64,000 nucleotides of DNA from Falsiruegeria litorea R37 (lineage in GTDB: Bacteria > Pseudomonadota > Alphaproteobacteria > Rhodobacterales > Rhodobacteraceae), in assembly GCF_900172225.1 (NCBI RefSeq), contig NZ_FWFO01000001.1:62001-126000 (forward strand), written 5' to 3'. The notes under the pieces are model-generated. The model saw only the letters and a program-made list of their open reading frames with translations. It was not told where the DNA came from and did not search any database. Shown here piece by piece: positions 60,176-64,000 of the stretch; positions within the stretch are counted from its first letter, which is position 1; each line of letters starts with the position of its first letter. The translations under genes and the position numbers were made by a program.

Positions 60176-60991
60176 ATGAGCCGCAATCTGATCTTTGGTA
60201 CGGCCCTATCGTCACTCGTGGTGCTTGCCGCCGTACTTTCATTTGTGTGGACGCCCTACGATCACACCGCGCTCGACATCCCCAACAAGTTGAAGCCGCC
60301 AAACGCGACCCATTGGTTGGGCACGGATCACTTTGGCCGCGATATGCTGTCGATGATCATGGTCGGCGCCCGTACCTCAATCGCTGTTGCTTTGGTCGCT
60401 GTTGGCATCGGCATGGCCGCTGGTGTCCCACTTGGCCTGACCGCTGCCGCGCGCAAGGGATCGTGGCTGGATGAGGTGATCATGCGCGGCAATGATCTGG
60501 TCTTTGCCTTCCCCTCGCTTGTCATCGCCATACTGATCACCGCCATCTTCGGCGCAGGCGCGATCAACGCCATCATCGCCATCGGCATCTTCAATATCCC
60601 CGTTTTCGCCCGCATCACCCGCGGGGCTGCATTGTCGCTTTGGGAACGCGAGTTCATCATGGCCGCCCGCGTCGCTGGCAAAGGGGCCGCACGCATTTCA
60701 GCCGAACACATCCTGCCCAACGTTGCGAACCTGTTGATCGTGCAGGGCACCATCCAGTTCAGCCTGGGCATACTGGCCGAGGCAGGCCTCAGCTACGTCG
60801 GTCTGGGCGCACAGCCCCCCACACCCAGTTGGGGCCGCATGCTGGCGGATGCTCAAACGATGGTCAGCTTTGCGCCGCATCTGGCCTTGATCCCCGGCTG
60901 TGCCATCATCCTGACGGTGCTGGGTCTGAACCTCATGGGCGACGGGCTGCGCGATTGGCTCGACCCCCGCATCCGGGTGGCCCGTACATGA
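60176..60991 (+). CDS. ABC transporter permease (DppC/OppC-like)
   Basis: Second permease subunit, 271 residues, six hydrophobic segments. It has the H-W-L-G-T-D-H-F-G-R-D family motif near residue 43 and the EAA loop (A-R-V-A-G-K-G-A-A-R-I) near residue 165. The C-terminal L-G-D-G-L-R-D-W-L-D-P-R-type sequence (M-G-D-G-L-R-D-W-L-D) is diagnostic. Its stop overlaps the ATPase start (ATGA). Unusually it lies 121 bp after the first permease because of the inverted repeat. Confidence 0.94.
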   Translation: MSRNLIFGTALSSLVVLAAVLSFVWTPYDHTALDIPNKLKPPNATHWLGTDHFGRDMLSMIMVGARTSIAVALVAVGIGMAAGVPLGLTAAARKGSWLDEVIMRGNDLVFAFPSLVIAILITAIFGAGAINAIIAIGIFNIPVFARITRGAALSLWEREFIMAARVAGKGAARISAEHILPNVANLLIVQGTIQFSLGILAEAGLSYVGLGAQPPTPSWGRMLADAQTMVSFAPHLALIPGCAIILTVLGLNLMGDGLRDWLDPRIRVART

Positions 60992-62586
60992 GCCTGCTTG
61001 AGATCCGGAACCTATCCCTGTCGATTGGGGCGCATGACATTCTCAAGGGTGTCGACCTGACACTTGGCCCGGGTGAGATCGTGGCCGTGACAGGCGAGAG
61101 CGGATCCGGCAAGTCGATGACGGCCCTTGCGGTGATGCAGTTGTTGCCCCAAGCAGCCCGGGCCCAGGGGTCGATCCAGCTGGACGGCCAAGAGCTGCTA
61201 GACCTGCCCGAAGAGCAGATGTGCGCCTTGCGCGGTCAATCCATCGGGATGGTGTTTCAGGAACCGATGACGGCACTCAACCCAGTCAAGACCATCGGCG
61301 ACCAGGTGATGGAAACGATCCTGATCCACAAGGCCATGCCACCGGCCCAAGCCGAAGAGCGCGCGCGCGAGGTTCTGACTCGCGTCGGCCTGCCCCCTGA
61401 CCGCTTCCCTCTTTCACGGTTTCCGCATGAGCTGTCGGGCGGACAACGCCAACGCGTCGTCATCGCCATGGCCATTGCCTTGCGTCCTCGCTTGTTGATC
61501 GCAGATGAGCCAACTACAGCACTTGATGTTACGACGCAGGCGCAGATCCTCGACCTGCTTCAGGGGCTGGTGACCGAATATGGCATGGGAATGTTGATGA
61601 TCACCCATGACTTGGCCGTTGTCGCCGATCTTGCCGATCAGATCGTGGTCATGCGCAACGGTGAGGTGGTCGAAACCGGGCACACCCGGCATCTGCTGCG
61701 CCACATGCAGCACCCCTATACCCAGATGTTGTTCGAGGCCTCGGATCACCAGGTTACACTGCCCCCGGTGTCAGATTTGCAACCGCTGCTGGCCGTCGCC
61801 GATGTGGTGCGCGACTATCGCAAGCCCCGCACGCGGCTTTTTTCGAAACCAGAGTTTCACCGCGCGGTCGATGGCGTCAGTTTCACCCTCCACCGCGGCG
61901 AACGCTTGGGGTTGGTAGGGGAATCCGGTTGCGGTAAGTCGACCCTGACACGGGCCATTCTGGGCCTCGAAGAGGTTCAGCGCGGCCATATCCTGTTGGA
62001 CGGCAACCCGGTGTTTTCCGGCCACACGCCCAACCGCGCGGTGCGACGCAAGATGCAGGTGGTTTTCCAAGACCCATTCGGCAGCTTCAACCCACGCCAC
62101 AAAGTGGACCGGTTGATCACCGAGCCGTTCTACCTGCTCGATACCCCACCCCGAGGAGCGGAACGCAGCGATCGCATTGCCGAGATGCTGACAGCCGTCG
62201 GCCTGTCCCCAGATGATGCCGGGAAATACATCCACGAATTTTCTGGCGGCCAGCGGCAACGCATCGCCATCGCGCGCGCGCTGATCATCCGGCCCGAGTT
62301 GATCCTGTTTGACGAGGCGGTCTCGGCTTTGGATGTCTCGGTGCGTGCGCAAATCCTCGATCTGTTGGCTGAACTGTGTGAGGCCTATGAATTGACTTAC
62401 TTGTTCATCAGCCACGATCTGAACGTGGTGCGCACGATCACGGACCGGGTGATGGTCATGCAAGCAGGCAAGATTGTCGAACAAGGCGACACCGAGCGGG
62501 TGTTTACCGACCCTCAGCACCCCTATACCGAGGCGCTTTTGGCTGCCGCCCCACGCTTGCCCAAGATCACACAAGGGGTTGCATGA
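60988..62586 (+). CDS. fused double ABC ATPase (DppD-DppF-like)
   Basis: A 532-residue protein with two complete ATPase modules, replacing the separate DppD and DppF. Module 1 has Walker A G-E-S-G-S-G-K-S near residue 36, signature L-S-G-G-Q-R-Q-R, and Walker B L-L-I-A-D-E-P. Module 2 has Walker A G-E-S-G-C-G-K-S near residue 307, signature F-S-G-G-Q-R-Q-R, and Walker B with [12 protein letters not shown]. An oligopeptide_HPY-type C-terminal segment (H-P-Y-T near both module ends) is present. Translation is coupled to the upstream permease. Confidence 0.94.
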   Translation: MSLLEIRNLSLSIGAHDILKGVDLTLGPGEIVAVTGESGSGKSMTALAVMQLLPQAARAQGSIQLDGQELLDLPEEQMCALRGQSIGMVFQEPMTALNPVKTIGDQVMETILIHKAMPPAQAEERAREVLTRVGLPPDRFPLSRFPHELSGGQRQRVVIAMAIALRPRLLIADEPTTALDVTTQAQILDLLQGLVTEYGMGMLMITHDLAVVADLADQIVVMRNGEVVETGHTRHLLRHMQHPYTQMLFEASDHQVTLPPVSDLQPLLAVADVVRDYRKPRTRLFSKPEFHRAVDGVSFTLHRGERLGLVGESGCGKSTLTRAILGLEEVQRGHILLDGNPVFSGHTPNRAVRRKMQVVFQDPFGSFNPRHKVDRLITEPFYLLDTPPRGAERSDRIAEMLTAVGLSPDDAGKYIHEFSGGQRQRIAIARALIIRPELILFDEAVSALDVSVRAQILDLLAELCEAYELTYLFISHDLNVVRTITDRVMVMQAGKIVEQGDTERVFTDPQHPYTEALLAAAPRLPKITQGVA

Positions 62587-62643
62587 TTGCGCAACTCGCG
62601 CCCTACTCGCGCACGACATATTTCAAAACAATTGGAGCCCGCC

Positions 62644-64000
62644 ATGACCACCGATCTCTGGTTTGATCCGACACTGTGCCTGATTGGTGGCGAATGGCGC
62701 CCGGCCACCTCGGGGCGGACGTTGCCATTGGTGAACCCCTCGGACGGGTCCGAGATCTGCCAGATCGCACGGGGCGAGACCGCAGATATCGATGCAGCCG
62801 TTGAGGCGGCTCAGGCCGCTTTGGACGGTGAATGGGGGCGGATGCCTGCATTCGAGCGCGGTCGTCTTCTGACCCGGCTGGGACAACTGGTTCTGGATAA
62901 GGTCGACGAATTGGCGGCCATCGAGGCCGCCGATGTAGGAAAACCGCTGACCCAAGCCCGTGCCGATGCCGTGGCGCTTGCACGGTATTGCGAGTTCTAC
63001 GGCGGGGCGGCAGACAAGATCCATGGCGAAACGATCCCTTATCTGGATGGCTATACCGTCTATTCCTTGCGCGAACCGCATGGTGTGACCGGCCATATCG
63101 TGCCTTGGAACTATCCCATGCAGATCATCGGGCGTTCTGTCGGGGCGGCTTTGACAATGGGAAACGCCGCTGTTCTGAAACCGGCGGAAGAAGCCTGTCT
63201 GACCGCATTGGCCTTTGCCGATCTGGCGGTACAGGCCGGTTTCCCCGCTGGTTCCCTGAACGTCGTTCCGGGTATCGGGGCAGAGGCGGGCGCGGCACTG
63301 TCGGCGCATCCCGGCATCCACCACATCTCGTTCACCGGGTCGGTGGCGACCGGGGCCCTGGTGCAGCAGGCGGCGGGCAAGAACGTGGTGCCTGTGACGC
63401 TGGAGTTGGGCGGCAAATCCCCGCAACTGGTGTTTGACGACGCCGATTTGGACGCGGCCCTGCCATTTCTGGTCAACGCTGGTATTCAAAACGCTGGTCA
63501 GACCTGCTCTGCCTCATCTCGAATTCTCGTACAGCGCGGCGTGTATGAGACGGTCAAATCCCGCATGGCCGAGGCCTATGGAGCACTTACCGTCGGCCCA
63601 GCGTGCGATGACCTGCGGGTTGGTCCGCTGATCTCGAACCGGCAAAAAGAGATTGTGACCGGTTTCCTCGACAAAGGTGCGGATCTGACCATCGCGGGCC
63701 AGGGTGTCCTTGTCGATCATGCGCCCGACACTGGCGCCTATGTCCGTCCCACGCTCTTTGCTGATGTGCCCGCCGACCACACGCTGGCGCGGGACGAAAT
63801 CTTTGGCCCTGTGCAGGTGCTGATCCCGTTCGACACCGAAGAAGAGGCCGTGCGCATCGCCAACTCCACCGACTATGGCCTGGTCGCCAGCATCTGGTCC
63901 CGCGACGGTGCCCGTCAGATGCGGTTGGCAAAACAGCTGCATGCGGGGCAAGTGTTCATCAACAACTACGGCGCGGGTGGCGGCGTCGAACTGCCCTTTG
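62644..64000 (+). CDS. aldehyde dehydrogenase (partial, runs past window end)
   Basis: NAD(P)-dependent aldehyde dehydrogenase, 452 codons visible and open at the window end. The catalytic Cys lies in N-A-G-Q-T-C-S-A-S-S-R near residue 290, the general-base Glu in V-T-L-E-L-G-G-K-S-P-Q near 256, and the Rossmann-like F-T-G-S-V-A-T-G near 233. The N-terminus includes I-G-G-E-W-R-P. It follows the ATPase gene by 57 bp and may belong to the operon, hinting that the imported compound is oxidised through an aldehyde. The start is ATG at 62644. Confidence 0.93.
   Translation, partial: MTTDLWFDPTLCLIGGEWRPATSGRTLPLVNPSDGSEICQIARGETADIDAAVEAAQAALDGEWGRMPAFERGRLLTRLGQLVLDKVDELAAIEAADVGKPLTQARADAVALARYCEFYGGAADKIHGETIPYLDGYTVYSLREPHGVTGHIVPWNYPMQIIGRSVGAALTMGNAAVLKPAEEACLTALAFADLAVQAGFPAGSLNVVPGIGAEAGAALSAHPGIHHISFTGSVATGALVQQAAGKNVVPVTLELGGKSPQLVFDDADLDAALPFLVNAGIQNAGQTCSASSRILVQRGVYETVKSRMAEAYGALTVGPACDDLRVGPLISNRQKEIVTGFLDKGADLTIAGQGVLVDHAPDTGAYVRPTLFADVPADHTLARDEIFGPVQVLIPFDTEEEAVRIANSTDYGLVASIWSRDGARQMRLAKQLHAGQVFINNYGAGGGVELPF

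Overview
The window is chromosomal DNA from a Roseobacter-group alphaproteobacterium (Rhodobacteraceae/Roseobacteraceae). The evidence is the gene order rpsT-dnaA-dnaN-recF-lysE-gyrB, the high-GC codon use, two TRAP/ABC uptake loci typical of marine heterotrophs, a cytochrome c2-like protein, a type I isopentenyl isomerase and the ubiE-ubiB pair. The species cannot be fixed from sequence reading alone. No tRNA, rRNA, CRISPR array, transposase or recombinase gene was recognised.

Layout. (1) 1-5890 is a lower-GC, loosely packed accessory segment with four isolated genes: a PPOX-type flavoprotein, a GFA-family Zn protein, a SAM methyltransferase and a membrane-anchored class III adenylate cyclase. 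Two arrays of a 16-bp iteron-like repeat (577-771 and 5825-5880) bracket it. The second array stops 14 bp from the gyrB stop codon, so this looks like an island boundary. (2) 5895-12937 is the replication block gyrB, lysE, recF, dnaN, dnaA on the minus strand, followed by rpsT, an enoyl-CoA hydratase and mutM on the same strand. (3) 15760-19058 is ubiE-ubiB and a QueG/RdhA-like iron-sulfur protein on the plus strand. A thiolase and a small DUF6525-like gene follow on minus, with four GTGCAC palindromes phased at exactly 11 bp between them. (4) 20786-28118 is a probable 3-hydroxybenzoate/gentisate catabolic cluster: XRE-cupin regulator, gentisate dioxygenase, fumarylpyruvate hydrolase-like protein, FAD hydroxylase and a DctPQM TRAP importer.

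(5) 28146-37020 is a minus-strand envelope operon: alpha-2-macroglobulin with intact CTEQ thioester, a glycolipid-binding-like protein, PbpC, and a signal-peptide-bearing hydratase homologue. A hybrid histidine kinase diverges from it. (6) 39376-46625 holds yaaA, recQ, a yggT homologue, then MFS-mepA-esterase with overlapping frames and a queuosine-precursor transporter. (7) 46626-52606 starts with a candidate small transcript carrying a 16-nt perfect complement to the 16S rRNA 3' end, just upstream of arfB. Then come two copies of a 200-250 bp element with terminal inverted repeats, which bracket an SDR-cupin-P1 peptidase operon, cytochrome c, idi and an FAD monooxygenase. (8) 52627-56290 is minus-strand VOC-glpK and panC-panB. 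(9) 56465-64000 is a Dpp/Opp-type ABC importer operon that contains a prokaryotic pentameric ligand-gated ion channel gene between the binding protein and the permeases, a fused double ATPase, and an aldehyde dehydrogenase cut by the window edge.

The strongest candidates for something undescribed are the iteron-like arrays flanking the gyrB-adjacent island, the anti-16S leader next to the ribosome-rescue gene arfB, and the ion channel embedded in the ABC importer operon.
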